Positions 1-8,329 of a stretch of DNA of 33,317 bases are shown here, in pieces; position 1 is the stretch's first letter; every line of letters starts with the position of its first letter. Under the pieces are notes generated by a model. It did no database searches, had not been told where the DNA came from, and saw nothing but the letters and a program-made list of their open reading frames with translations. The position numbers and the translations under genes are program-made. The DNA lies in assembly GCA_002449785.1 (NCBI GenBank), contig DJXP01000054.1, positions 1 to 33,317 of the forward strand, in the 5' to 3' direction. The stretch is from Clostridiales bacterium UBA7001. Its GTDB lineage: Bacteria > Bacillota > Clostridia > TANB77 > CAG-508.

Positions 1-393
1 ACACATAAAGAAGTAGAATTTATAAAAGAAAATATGGAGCTTTTTACGAATATTGGATTTGATTTAGAGTTTTTTGGAGAAAATTCTGTTAAGGTAAATG
101 GCATTCCAGATATAGAATATAGAGGAAAAACTAAGAATATATTTTTTGATATTTTAGATGAAATGTTATCAACTAATAGAACAATTTTCAAAGATATAGA
201 AGAGAGATTTATAGCAACTGTTGCATGTAAAGCAGCAGTAAAGGCAGGTATGGATTTAACTCGAGAAGAAGTAGATTACTTAATTCAAAATTTGTTAGTT
301 CTTAATAATCCATATACATGTCCACATGGCAGACCTACTGCTATAAAGTTTAACAAAGAAGAAATGGGAGCCATTGGGGACGTTTCTGTTTAG
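1..393 (+). CDS. mutL: DNA mismatch repair protein MutL, C-terminal part (left end outside window)
   Basis: This is the open 3' end of a gene whose start lies before base 1; the frame is open from base 1. The residues encode the end of the MutL dimerisation/endonuclease domain: the ACKAAVKAG helix and the CPHGRPT motif, whose Cys and His belong to the metal-binding site of endonuclease-type MutL proteins (family knowledge). MutL couples MutS mismatch recognition to strand incision. The last eight residues (GAIGDVSV) and the TAG stop come from a palindromic repeat that begins at 366. The normal family ending, usually a short basic tail after the CPHGRPT strand, is therefore replaced. The mismatch-repair assignment is secure; the effect of the altered tail is unknown. 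Confidence 0.93.
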   Translation, partial: THKEVEFIKENMELFTNIGFDLEFFGENSVKVNGIPDIEYRGKTKNIFFDILDEMLSTNRTIFKDIEERFIATVACKAAVKAGMDLTREEVDYLIQNLLVLNNPYTCPHGRPTAIKFNKEEMGAIGDVSV

Positions 394-432
394 GACATTT
401 TGTCCAAAACAGAAACGTCTCTTGTGGCTCCC
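366..432. repeat. REP/MITE-like palindrome 1, overlapping the end of mutL
   Basis: Near-perfect inverted repeat of about 30 bp per arm. The left arm starts GGGAGCCA and contains GGGGACGTTTCTGTTT. The right arm is its complement, ending TGGCTCCC. The centre is the small palindrome GGACA-TTT-TGTCC. It shares GACGTTTC and GGACA-N-TGTCC blocks with the repeats at 2632-2697 and 21401-21490. Such elements are typical of REP families moved by RAYT (TnpA-REP) enzymes in Firmicutes; no such enzyme gene is in the window. As RNA it would form a strong hairpin between mutL and the next gene. Confidence 0.85.
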
Positions 433-450
433 CATAGAAGGAGTGATTTT

Positions 451-1227
451 ATGGAACTTACTTTAGGTTTATTAATACCATTTCTAGGAACAACTTTAGG
501 TTCTGCTATGGTATTTTTAATGAAAAATAAAATGAATAAAATGCTAGAAAAACTTTTACTTGGATTTGCATCTGGAGTTATGATTGCTGCATCTGTGTGG
601 TCACTTTTAATTCCATCAATTGATATGGCAGAATCACAAGGAAAAAATGCATGGATACCTGCTGCTATTGGATTTTTACTTGGAATGATTTTTCTTTTAA
701 TATTAGATAGTATAATTCCTCATTTGCATTTAAATAATGATAAGCCAGAAGGAATTAAAGCAAAACTTAAGAAAACCACAATGTTGGTTTTAGCTGTAAC
801 ACTTCATAATATACCAGAAGGAATGGCAGTTGGAGTGACTTTTGCAGGAGCACTAATTGGAAATACTGGTATTACAATGGCAGGAGCTTTTGCCTTAGCT
901 ATAGGTATTGCTATTCAAAACTTTCCAGAGGGTGCAATTATTTCAATGCCATTAAGAGCAGAAGGGACAACAAAAGCAAGAGCTTTTTTATATGGAACTT
1001 TATCTGGAATTGTTGAGCCAATAGGTGCAATTATAACTATATTGCTTACTAGAGCAGTTGTACCAGTTTTACCTTATTTTTTATCTTTTGCAGCCGGTGC
1101 AATGATATATGTTGTTGTAGAAGAACTAATTCCAGAATCTCAAGCAGGAGAACATTCTAATATTGGTACTGTTGGAGTAGCAATAGGATTTGTAATTATG
1201 ATGATTTTGGATGTGGCACTTGGATAA
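451..1227 (+). CDS. ZIP-family divalent metal transporter
   Basis: A 258-residue integral membrane protein that probably imports zinc or a related divalent cation. It has the two ZIP signature helices, HNIPEG beginning at His119 and QNFPEG at 156-161, whose His, Asn and Glu side chains form the metal path in the family. About eight hydrophobic segments fit the ZIP/GufA fold, and the length is normal. The ATG at 451 is preceded by AAGGAG at the right distance. An upstream in-frame TTG at 400 lies inside the palindromic repeat and lacks a ribosome site, so I did not use it. The gene follows mutL on the same strand with the repeat hairpin between them, so co-transcription is uncertain. The exact metal cannot be told from sequence. 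Confidence 0.9.
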   Translation: MELTLGLLIPFLGTTLGSAMVFLMKNKMNKMLEKLLLGFASGVMIAASVWSLLIPSIDMAESQGKNAWIPAAIGFLLGMIFLLILDSIIPHLHLNNDKPEGIKAKLKKTTMLVLAVTLHNIPEGMAVGVTFAGALIGNTGITMAGAFALAIGIAIQNFPEGAIISMPLRAEGTTKARAFLYGTLSGIVEPIGAIITILLTRAVVPVLPYFLSFAAGAMIYVVVEELIPESQAGEHSNIGTVGVAIGFVIMMILDVALG

Positions 1228-1233
1228 GCATTA

Positions 1234-1262
1234 TTGACTTGAAAAATTAGTATTGTTAAAAT
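1234..1262 (+). promoter_or_regulatory. Sigma-A-type promoter for pepC
   Basis: TTGACT at 1234-1239 and TAAAAT at 1257-1262 with a 17-nt spacer, about 45 nt upstream of the pepC start. The match to the vegetative consensus is good; no operator is evident. Confidence 0.65.
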
Positions 1263-1308
1263 AATTATAGTAAAAAATAGTATATTTAAATTAAATGGAG
1301 GAATACAA

Positions 1309-2628
1309 ATGAAAGAAATAAGTGAAGAATTTTTAAAAAATGTAGAAAGTGATTATTTAAACAAAGATATATATACTTTAGCAAGACATAGTCTTACTAA
1401 AAATAAAATTAGTAGTTTAATTAGAGTAAATGAACAAACTGAATATACAAGAAATAGATTTTCAATTGATATAAAAACTTTACCTGTTACTAATCAAAAA
1501 TCAAGTGGAAGGTGCTGGATTTTTGCAGGGTTAAACGTTTTAAGAGAAAAAATTGCTAAAAAATATAATTTAGAAAATTTTGAATTGTCTCAAAATTATG
1601 TGGCTTTTTTTGATAAATTAGAAAAATGCAATTTTTTAATGGAATCTGTTATTTCTCTAATAGATAGAGATAAAGACGATAGAACTTTAAACTTTATTTT
1701 AACTAATGGAATTGAAGATGGTGGTCAATGGGATTTATTTGTAAATATTGTAAATAAGTATGGAGTTGTTCCAAAAGATTCTTTCCCTGAAACATTTCAA
1801 AGTTCTAATACAAGAGAAATTGATAGTTTATTAAATAAAATCATGAGAAAATTTGCATTTGAAATTCGAAGTATTAAAGGTAACTTCGAAGAAATAGAAA
1901 ACAAAAAAACAAAAATTATGGAGGACGTTTATAAAATATTATGTAGTTCATTTGGAGTACCACCAAAAACATTTAATTTTGAGTATGTAGATAAAGATAA
2001 AAATTACAATATAATTAAAGGACTAACTCCACAAGAATTTATGAAAGACTATGTTGAAGTGAATCTTGATGAGTATGTAAGTATAATAAATTCACCAACA
2101 GATGATAAACCATTTTATAATACATATACAGTAAATTATTTAGGAAATGTTATTGAAGGTAAAAGGGTTTTATATTTAAATGAAGAAATGGAGAGATTTA
2201 AAACTTTAGTAATTTCTCAACTAAAAGATGGTGAGCCAGTATGGTTTGGAAGTGATTGCTCTAAATCAGGTGATAGAGATGAAGGAGTTTGGGATGATTT
2301 ATCATTTGATATAGATACTCTTTTCCAAATTAATACACAAATGTCTAAAGAAGCAATGCTAGATACAAGACATAGCGCTATGAATCATGCGATGGTAATT
2401 ACAGGAGTAAATCTAGATGGTGATAAGCCAACTAAGTGGAAAATAGAAAATAGTTGGGGAGATGAACATGCCAATAAAGGTTATTATGTAGCAACAGATT
2501 CATGGTTTGATAAATTTGTATATCAAGCAGTTATAAATAAAAAATATATGTCAGATATGGAGCAAAGCGATTTAAATAAAAAGCCTATTGAACTAAATCC
2601 ATGGGATCCAATGGGAACTCTTGCATAA
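1309..2628 (+). CDS. pepC: Aminopeptidase C (bleomycin hydrolase family, peptidase C1B)
   Basis: A 439-residue cytoplasmic cysteine aminopeptidase that removes N-terminal residues from peptides. The papain-type catalytic set is intact: Gln63 (oxyanion hole) in VTNQKSSG, Cys69 in GRCWIFA, His360 in NHAMVITG and Asn381 in ENSWGDE. The C-terminus NPWDPMGTLA matches the family, in which the tail reaches into the active site of the hexamer and limits the enzyme to aminopeptidase activity. Length is usual. GGAGG lies just before the ATG and a good promoter is at 1234-1262, so this is probably a single-gene unit. A palindromic repeat follows the stop at once and may act as its terminator. Confidence 0.96.
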   Translation: MKEISEEFLKNVESDYLNKDIYTLARHSLTKNKISSLIRVNEQTEYTRNRFSIDIKTLPVTNQKSSGRCWIFAGLNVLREKIAKKYNLENFELSQNYVAFFDKLEKCNFLMESVISLIDRDKDDRTLNFILTNGIEDGGQWDLFVNIVNKYGVVPKDSFPETFQSSNTREIDSLLNKIMRKFAFEIRSIKGNFEEIENKKTKIMEDVYKILCSSFGVPPKTFNFEYVDKDKNYNIIKGLTPQEFMKDYVEVNLDEYVSIINSPTDDKPFYNTYTVNYLGNVIEGKRVLYLNEEMERFKTLVISQLKDGEPVWFGSDCSKSGDRDEGVWDDLSFDIDTLFQINTQMSKEAMLDTRHSAMNHAMVITGVNLDGDKPTKWKIENSWGDEHANKGYYVATDSWFDKFVYQAVINKKYMSDMEQSDLNKKPIELNPWDPMGTLA

Positions 2629-2631
2629 AAA

Positions 2632-2697
2632 TGTCCCTTTGAGGACGTTTCATTTAGGGACATTCATGTCTCTTTAAGAAACGTCCCTGAAGGGACA
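2632..2697. repeat. REP/MITE-like palindrome 2 between convergent pepC and tspO
   Basis: Imperfect inverted repeat. The left arm runs TGTCCCTTTGAGGACGTTTC and the right arm is roughly its complement (GAAACGTCCCTGAAGGGACA), with GGGACA-TTCA-TGTC at the centre. It fills the gap between the stop codon of pepC and the stop codon of tspO, which begins at the next base (2698 on the opposite strand). The hairpin forms in transcripts from both sides and so could work as a bidirectional terminator or 3'-end stabiliser. Confidence 0.85.
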
Positions 2698-3159
2698 TTA
2701 TTTATTTAGTAGATAAATAGCAATGTTTAAATATGAAGCAAAAGCAGTCCATATTAAATAAGGAATTTGCAAATAAGCTGAAGTTTTGTTTTTTTCATAA
2801 AATCTATATATCATAATACATATTAAAACAACTAATAGTAGTATCCAAATAAATGCAAATAGTCTCCATTTTAAAATGAAAAATGCAATTGGCCATAATG
2901 CATTTACGCCTAGTTGTAAGTAGTAAATATTATTAATTCTTGTTGTTATTAAATTATTTGAATCTAATATTCCATAAGATAATCCCATTAAAAAGTAAAG
3001 AACAGTCCACATTATAGGAAATAGACTACTAGGTGGTGCAAGTGGTGGCTTATTTAATGAATTATAATCAATTTGATTTGAGATTAATAATCCAACTATT
3101 CCCCCCACAAGTAAGGGAATGATAATGGCTTTAATATAAGTTTTTGTTTTTTCAGACAT
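2698..3159 (-). CDS. tspO: TspO/MBR family membrane protein
   Basis: A 153-residue protein with five hydrophobic helices and the Trp- and Pro-rich features of TspO (tryptophan-rich sensory protein / peripheral benzodiazepine receptor family): NKPPLAPPSSLFPIMWTVLY after helix 1, ALWPIAFF, and a final helix with PYLIWTAFASYLN. Family members bind porphyrins and cholesterol-like ligands and have been linked to tetrapyrrole degradation and stress responses; the role here is unknown. It starts at an ATG with GGAGGT upstream (complement of 3170-3177). It is divergent from the lipid-type cluster and convergent with pepC. Confidence 0.92.
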   Translation of the reverse strand: MSEKTKTYIKAIIIPLLVGGIVGLLISNQIDYNSLNKPPLAPPSSLFPIMWTVLYFLMGLSYGILDSNNLITTRINNIYYLQLGVNALWPIAFFILKWRLFAFIWILLLVVLICIMIYRFYEKNKTSAYLQIPYLIWTAFASYLNIAIYLLNK

Positions 3160-3298
3160 AAGTATTTTACCTCCTATTATATTTTATTTAAAATTTTATA
3201 AATTATGTATAAATAGATAAGTTAATATTAAAAAATTAAAAATAAAATTAAGATTACAATTAAATAACAATCGTGTAATATTTTATAAACATTATAAT

Positions 3299-3326
3299 TT
3301 GTCAATAAAAAATATGATATTATTAA
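3299..3326 (+). promoter_or_regulatory. Probable promoter of the seven-gene lipid-type cluster
   Basis: TTGTCA at 3299-3304 and TATTAA at 3321-3326 with a 16-nt spacer, upstream of the first gene at 3359. The surrounding 200 nt (3160-3358) is almost pure A/T and holds nothing else I can identify. A second TATAAT at 3330-3335 lacks a partner -35 box. Confidence 0.45.
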
Positions 3327-3358
3327 ATATATAATATTATATAAGGATTATAGGTAGT

Positions 3359-4510
3359 ATGAATGTAATAAATAATAATATGTGGTCCAAATTAGAAACA
3401 TCTCCAATGGCTCCAGTAAAAAGTGAAGTTGAAGATTATGCTAAATTTGATTTAATTAGATATTCTCAGGTTTGGGAGGATGCAGATATTTTAATTGAAG
3501 CTATGAAAATTAATGAAAATGATAATATACTTTCAATTGCTTCTGCTGGAGAAAATGCATTAAGCCTGCTTACAAAAAATCCTAATAAAGTATTTGCAAT
3601 TGATTTGAGTTTGAACCAAATGGCATGCACAGAACTTAAAAAAATGGCATATAAGTTTTTAAACTATGAAGAATGTATGGAACTATTAGGAGTATTTGAA
3701 TCTAATAATAGGATTAATTTATATAACAAAATTAAAAATGATCTTAAAGAAGAAAATCAAAATTATTTTGATAATAATATACAAATAATAAAAGAAGGAA
3801 TTATTCATTCTGGAAAATTTGAAAAGTACTTTCAAATTTTTGGTCAAAAAGTTTTACCTCTAATTCATTCTTCTAAAGCAAGACAAAAACTATTAGAAAA
3901 AAAATCAAAGGATGAAAGAATAGATTTTTATAATAAAACTTGGAATAATTTTAGATGGAGATTACTGTTTAAAATTTTCTTTTCTAGAACAGTTATGGGG
4001 AAACTTGGAAGAGATAAAGCTTTTTTTAGATATGTAAATGTTAATGTTGCTGAACATATTTTAGAAAGAACAAAATATGCAATCACTGAATTAGATACAT
4101 CTGAGAATTCATATCTACACTATATAATTAATAGTAAATATGATAAAGTATTACCATTAGCATATAGAAAAGAAAATTTTGAAACAATTAAAAATAATAT
4201 TGATAAACTTATATTACTAACAGAATCAGTTGAAACTTTTATTAATAGAGATGATGTAGATTATATAAATAAATATAATTTAAGCGATATTTTTGAATAT
4301 ATGGATGATTCTCAAATGTGTAAGATTTATGAAAGCATTTTTAAAAAGTCACCTTCAGGTTCAAGAGTGATATATTGGAATATGCTTGCAGATAAGAGAG
4401 CATCTAAGTATTTTGATAATTTAGATTATAGAGAAGAAGAATCCACAGAATTATTAAAAAAAGATAAAGCCTTTTTTTATAGTAAATTGATTATTGAGGA
4501 GATAAAATAA
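3359..4510 (+). CDS. BtaA-like SAM:diacylglycerol 3-amino-3-carboxypropyl transferase (DUF3419)
   Basis: A 383-residue protein matching DUF3419/BtaA. The N-terminal RYSQVWED (34-41), the SAM-binding SIASAGENAL (59-68) and the acidic VFAIDLS strand (78-84) are the family hallmarks. The C-terminal half contains a conserved-looking SGSRVIYWNML. BtaA moves the 3-amino-3-carboxypropyl group of S-adenosylmethionine onto the free hydroxyl of diacylglycerol, giving the homoserine ether lipid that precedes betaine lipids. The following BtaB N-methyltransferase is absent from this cluster. The gene is first in a seven-gene unit and its TAA overlaps the next ATG (TAATG). A poor AAGGA ribosome site lies 11 nt before the ATG. 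The family call is firm; the acceptor is inferred and may not be plain diacylglycerol. Confidence 0.88.
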   Translation: MNVINNNMWSKLETSPMAPVKSEVEDYAKFDLIRYSQVWEDADILIEAMKINENDNILSIASAGENALSLLTKNPNKVFAIDLSLNQMACTELKKMAYKFLNYEECMELLGVFESNNRINLYNKIKNDLKEENQNYFDNNIQIIKEGIIHSGKFEKYFQIFGQKVLPLIHSSKARQKLLEKKSKDERIDFYNKTWNNFRWRLLFKIFFSRTVMGKLGRDKAFFRYVNVNVAEHILERTKYAITELDTSENSYLHYIINSKYDKVLPLAYRKENFETIKNNIDKLILLTESVETFINRDDVDYINKYNLSDIFEYMDDSQMCKIYESIFKKSPSGSRVIYWNMLADKRASKYFDNLDYREEESTELLKKDKAFFYSKLIIEEIK

Positions 4511-5862
4511 TGTTAATAGAGTGGAATAGTATTCTTTTAGTATTATTGCTTGTTTTTATAGCATTAATAGTAATAAAAATAATTGAAAAAAGATTTAATA
4601 TAAATTCTGAATTAAAAAGGAAGTCTTTTCATGTTTCAATGGGAATTGTAATGTTAACTTTCCCTTATATTTTTAAGTCATCATATTCAGTAGGTGCACT
4701 TGGAATTATTGCACTATTAATAATGTTTATATTAAAAAATACAAAATTAAAGAAAACAATTGGAACAGTGTTATATAGTGTTGAAAGAGAATCTCTTGGG
4801 GAAATATTTTTTATAATTTCTGTTTTTATTGTTTTCTTTTTATCAAAAGGAGATAGAGTTAAGTATAGTATTCCAATATTAGTTTTAACTTTTGCAGATA
4901 GCACGGCAGCTCTTATTGGAAAAAGTTATGGGAAAAAGAATTTAGCAGAATTAAATGAGGATTCAAAAAGTATAGAAGGCAGTTTTATGTTTTTTGTTGT
5001 TGCATTTATGTCTACACTTGTTCCTCTTCTATTATGGACAGAAGTTGGAAGAGAAGAAACACTTATTATTTCAACTATTGTTGGATTTAATGCTGCACTT
5101 ATTGAGATGATTTCTCATACTGGAAATGATAATTTATTAATACCTCTTACTACTTATGCATTTGTAAATATACATATGAGTCAAAACTTGGAATTATTAA
5201 AATTGCATTTAGTTATAATAGGTACAATTTATTTGTTAGTTTGTATAGCAAATAGGATTAAGGTATGGAGTAAGCTTGCGCTAATAGAAACTTTAGTTGT
5301 AGGATATTTAACAATTGTACTTTATGGATGGTATGCTGCAATTCCACCAGCGATTTTGTTTTTAACGGTACTTAGATTACCTAGAAGAACGGAGGAAGAA
5401 AGAAAAAATTTATATGATGCTAGAATAATTGAAACAAATATAATAATTGGTGTCTCTCTTTGTGGATTAGTTGCAATTACTGGACTTAAAAATGAATTCT
5501 TTCTGATTTATAGTACATGTTATGCAATGCATTTAATTATTAATACTTATGTTAGATTAAAGTATTATTTTAAATATAATGAAGTTTATAGCATTCTTTT
5601 CTCATTTATTAAAGGAGTAATACTAATATTTTTACCATCACTATTTATTTATCAAATAATACTTAATGCGCAAATTGATTTGGTATTATTCATTCTTATG
5701 GTTATCTCAATGTTTGTAAGTTCAGTATTAATTTATTATAAAAAGAAAAACATTGTTATTGAAGAAGTATCAAAAGACAATGGATATATGCATATGTCAA
5801 TAGTATTATTTTTTACAATAATACTATGTTCTGTTAAATTTTATCAAATAATATTTGTTTAA
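4510..5862 (+). CDS. CTP-dependent lipid/polyprenol kinase-like membrane protein (DGK1/SEC59/VTE5 family) with C-terminal membrane extension
   Basis: A 450-residue polytopic membrane protein. The first ~220 residues carry the motifs of the CTP-using diacylglycerol, dolichol and phytol kinase family: RKSFHVSMG near the N-terminus, ADSTAALIGKSYGKK, SIEGSF, and SHTGNDNLLIPL near residue 200. Known members phosphorylate diacylglycerol or isoprenoid alcohols with CTP. From about residue 225 to the end there is a second hydrophobic half with some six further helices and a basic loop (LRLPRRTEEERK) that I cannot assign; usual members stop near 200-250 residues. The gene is translationally coupled to the BtaA-like gene. 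It could recycle diacylglycerol or activate the prenyl alcohol used by the UbiA protein downstream. Confidence 0.8.
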   Translation: MLIEWNSILLVLLLVFIALIVIKIIEKRFNINSELKRKSFHVSMGIVMLTFPYIFKSSYSVGALGIIALLIMFILKNTKLKKTIGTVLYSVERESLGEIFFIISVFIVFFLSKGDRVKYSIPILVLTFADSTAALIGKSYGKKNLAELNEDSKSIEGSFMFFVVAFMSTLVPLLLWTEVGREETLIISTIVGFNAALIEMISHTGNDNLLIPLTTYAFVNIHMSQNLELLKLHLVIIGTIYLLVCIANRIKVWSKLALIETLVVGYLTIVLYGWYAAIPPAILFLTVLRLPRRTEEERKNLYDARIIETNIIIGVSLCGLVAITGLKNEFFLIYSTCYAMHLIINTYVRLKYYFKYNEVYSILFSFIKGVILIFLPSLFIYQIILNAQIDLVLFILMVISMFVSSVLIYYKKKNIVIEEVSKDNGYMHMSIVLFFTIILCSVKFYQIIFV

Positions 5863-5877
5863 ATAAAGAGGTAATAT

Positions 5878-6783
5878 ATGGAATTTATAATAGAAAATCA
5901 AGGTAATAATATTAAAGTAAGTAATGCTAATATGTCTGCAACTTGTTATTTTGTAAATACTCCGATTTTTGATGGTAGAAATATTGGATGTATAGGTGAA
6001 TTAGAAATAAATAATTCTAATGATGGAATAAAATTAATTGAAAAATGTGAAGAGATATTATTTTCTAAAGGCATAAAATATATAGTTGCACCAATGAATG
6101 GAAATACTTGGAAAAAATATAGAACATTAAAATATACAAATGGTGAAGAACCATTTATTTTGGAAAATGTTAATCCAATTGAAGATAATAAGATATTAAA
6201 AAATGCTGGATTTGAAGAAATTAATACTTATACATCTTGCAAAGGTTTAATATCAGATGCTTATTACTCAGATATAATTAATCTAGCGGAAAAACAGCTT
6301 GCAGATGAAAACATCATAATTAGAAAATTTAATAAAGATGATTATATTAATGATTTATATAAAATATTTAATGTATCAAAAGAGAGCTTTACGAAAAATC
6401 CATTTTATACACCAATTGATAGAGAAGATTTTATTAGTCAATATGAACCATATATAAATATGGTGGATGAAGATTTAATTTTAATCGCAGAAAAAGATGG
6501 AATTGAAGTTGGATTTGTTTTTTGTATTCCAAATTTTAATGAATTAAATCAAGGAAAAGCATTACAAACATTAATACTAAAAACTATAGCTGTAAAACCT
6601 GAATATGAAGATTTAGCAATTGGAAATGTTTTATTAAATAGAATAGCAAATATAGCTAAAGAAAAAAATTATTTAGAATGGATATTTGCTTTTATGCATT
6701 CATCTAATACTTCTCAAAAAATGGCTAGTAGAAATGGTGCAAAAATGATTAGAGAATATGCATTATATGGAAAGGAAATATAG
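5878..6783 (+). CDS. GNAT-family N-acyltransferase
   Basis: A 301-residue protein with the look of two GNAT-like halves. Residues ~1-135 hold GCIGELEINN and a helix ending in MNGNTWKKYR. Residues ~145-301 hold IIIRKFNKDDY, then DLILIAEKDGIEVGFVF, TIAVKPEYEDLAIGNVLLNR, and a terminal HSSNTSQKMASRNGAKMI. The ordering of the second half (beta-strand entry, V-x-P-x-Y plus an acyl-CoA pyrophosphate loop of altered sequence, then the S-x-x-x-A-x-x-G-A helix) is typical of GNAT enzymes, which acylate amines from acyl-CoA or acyl-ACP. It lies 15 nt after the kinase gene, with AAGAGG as ribosome site. An attractive but unproven substrate is the free amino group made by the BtaA-like enzyme. Confidence 0.75.
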   Translation: MEFIIENQGNNIKVSNANMSATCYFVNTPIFDGRNIGCIGELEINNSNDGIKLIEKCEEILFSKGIKYIVAPMNGNTWKKYRTLKYTNGEEPFILENVNPIEDNKILKNAGFEEINTYTSCKGLISDAYYSDIINLAEKQLADENIIIRKFNKDDYINDLYKIFNVSKESFTKNPFYTPIDREDFISQYEPYINMVDEDLILIAEKDGIEVGFVFCIPNFNELNQGKALQTLILKTIAVKPEYEDLAIGNVLLNRIANIAKEKNYLEWIFAFMHSSNTSQKMASRNGAKMIREYALYGKEI

Positions 6784-6784
6784 A

Positions 6785-8278
6785 ATGAATTTAGCAGATA
6801 ATTTGTTAAAAAATTTTCAAATAAATCCAGATAAAATTTGTTTAATAGAAAAAGATATAAAAATTGATTATAAAACTTTATATAATAGAGTTTCAAATTT
6901 GGCATTATATTTAAAGAAACAAGGAATAAAAAAAGAAGATAATATACTTGTCCTAATTCCAATGTCTATAAATCTTTATATTACACTTTTAGCTCTATGG
7001 TCTATTGGTGCCTCAGCATGTTTTATGGATGCAGGCTTTATTAAAAATGGAATGAAAAAAAATGAGTTTAAAGAAGTAAATGGAATTATTGGGATTTCTA
7101 AGTATTTGATTTATTCAAAAATAAATAAGAAATTAAGAAAACTTAAAATTCAAATTAATAGTAATATTATAAATAAGTTAACAGGAAGTGCAGATTTAAA
7201 AATTGAAGAATTAAAAGAAACGGCAAATGCAATTTTAACATATACAAGTGGCACAACTGGAACACCTAAAATTGCTGCAAGATCACATATGTTTTTGCAA
7301 AATCAAGGTTTAATTTTGAAACAATGTTTGAATTATGAAGAAAATGATATTGAGCTTTCTAGTGTACCTATTTTTACATTATCTAATATTAATGTTGGTA
7401 TAAAAACTGTAATTGCAAATGGAAATTTTGCAAATTTAGGCAAATCTAATGCTTCAAATCTAGTTAAGCAAATTCAACTAAATAATATAAATAGAATAAT
7501 GGCAGCTCCTGGATTGCTTAATTTAATTATTGAATATTCCTTAAATAACAGTATAAAATTAAATAATGTAAAAAAAGTATTTACAGGTGGTGGAGCAATA
7601 TTTCTAGATTTTATAGAAAAAATAAAAATTGTCTTTCCAAATGCTACTATAACTTCATTATATGGTTCTACAGAAGCTGAACCAATTGCTATGCTTAATA
7701 TAAATGATATGACAAAAGATGATATTGAAAAAACAAAAAAAGGCTTTGGAATTTTAGCTGGAAATATTGTTGGTGTAGATGATTGTAAAATAATTAAAAC
7801 AGGATTAAAAGAAATAGGAAATCTATCATTACAAGAATTTGAAAAAATACAAACAAGTGAAATTGGTGAAATAGTGGTAAGTGGTAATAATGTATTAGAA
7901 GGGTATGTAAATGGTGTTGGTAATAAAGAAAATAAGTTTTCCATAAATGGTAAAAAATATCATAGAACAGGAGATTTAGGATACATAGAAAATGGAAAAC
8001 TATGGTTAAGAGGAAGAATAAATGAACCGTTTTTTAATATTGAAGCTGCATTACATGCTAATTTGAAAATTGGCAAAACAGCTATTTTCAAAAATAAAGA
8101 CAAGATAATATTAGTGTTAGAAAAATCTGATTTAGTTTCTTCAAAAGACATATATAATTGTATAAAATTTGATAAAATTGATGAAATTCTATATGTGAAT
8201 AAAATACCAGTTGACAAAAGGCATAGTACAAAAGTTAATTATAATGAACTAAAAAAAATGTTAAAACTAATAAGCTAA
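6785..8278 (+). CDS. OleC-like / PRK09274-type AMP-forming synthetase
   Basis: A 497-residue ANL-superfamily adenylating enzyme. The P-loop TSGTTGTPK starts at residue 154, the YGSTEAEP motif at 293, Asp397 sits in TGDLG, and the C-terminal lid ends with PVDKRHSTK from 475. That last motif replaces the usual P-x-G-K and is what I associate with OleC beta-lactone synthetases and their PRK09274 relatives; OleC turns beta-hydroxy acids into beta-lactones with ATP. No OleA, OleB or OleD partner is present, so another carboxylate is possible. I chose ATG 6785 rather than the earlier in-frame ATG at 6758: GGAAAGG lies 8 nt before 6785 and the start then overlaps the previous stop region by only one base gap. 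Confidence 0.83.
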   Translation: MNLADNLLKNFQINPDKICLIEKDIKIDYKTLYNRVSNLALYLKKQGIKKEDNILVLIPMSINLYITLLALWSIGASACFMDAGFIKNGMKKNEFKEVNGIIGISKYLIYSKINKKLRKLKIQINSNIINKLTGSADLKIEELKETANAILTYTSGTTGTPKIAARSHMFLQNQGLILKQCLNYEENDIELSSVPIFTLSNINVGIKTVIANGNFANLGKSNASNLVKQIQLNNINRIMAAPGLLNLIIEYSLNNSIKLNNVKKVFTGGGAIFLDFIEKIKIVFPNATITSLYGSTEAEPIAMLNINDMTKDDIEKTKKGFGILAGNIVGVDDCKIIKTGLKEIGNLSLQEFEKIQTSEIGEIVVSGNNVLEGYVNGVGNKENKFSINGKKYHRTGDLGYIENGKLWLRGRINEPFFNIEAALHANLKIGKTAIFKNKDKIILVLEKSDLVSSKDIYNCIKFDKIDEILYVNKIPVDKRHSTKVNYNELKKMLKLIS

Positions 8279-8329
8279 ATAATATATAGAAAATAATGAA
8301 CTAAAATGTTAAAAATAATGGAGTAAAAT

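Noticed and set aside
400..450. In-frame TTG start giving the ZIP transporter 17 extra residues
   Set aside because: These codons lie inside the palindromic repeat and have no ribosome site; ATG 451 has AAGGAG and gives a normal ZIP N-terminus.
7474..7944. 156-codon antisense frame inside the OleC-like gene, and similar frames at 12077-12445, 17277-17648 and 21417-21773
   Set aside because: They mirror the codons of clear genes on the other strand and have no ribosome sites or family features.
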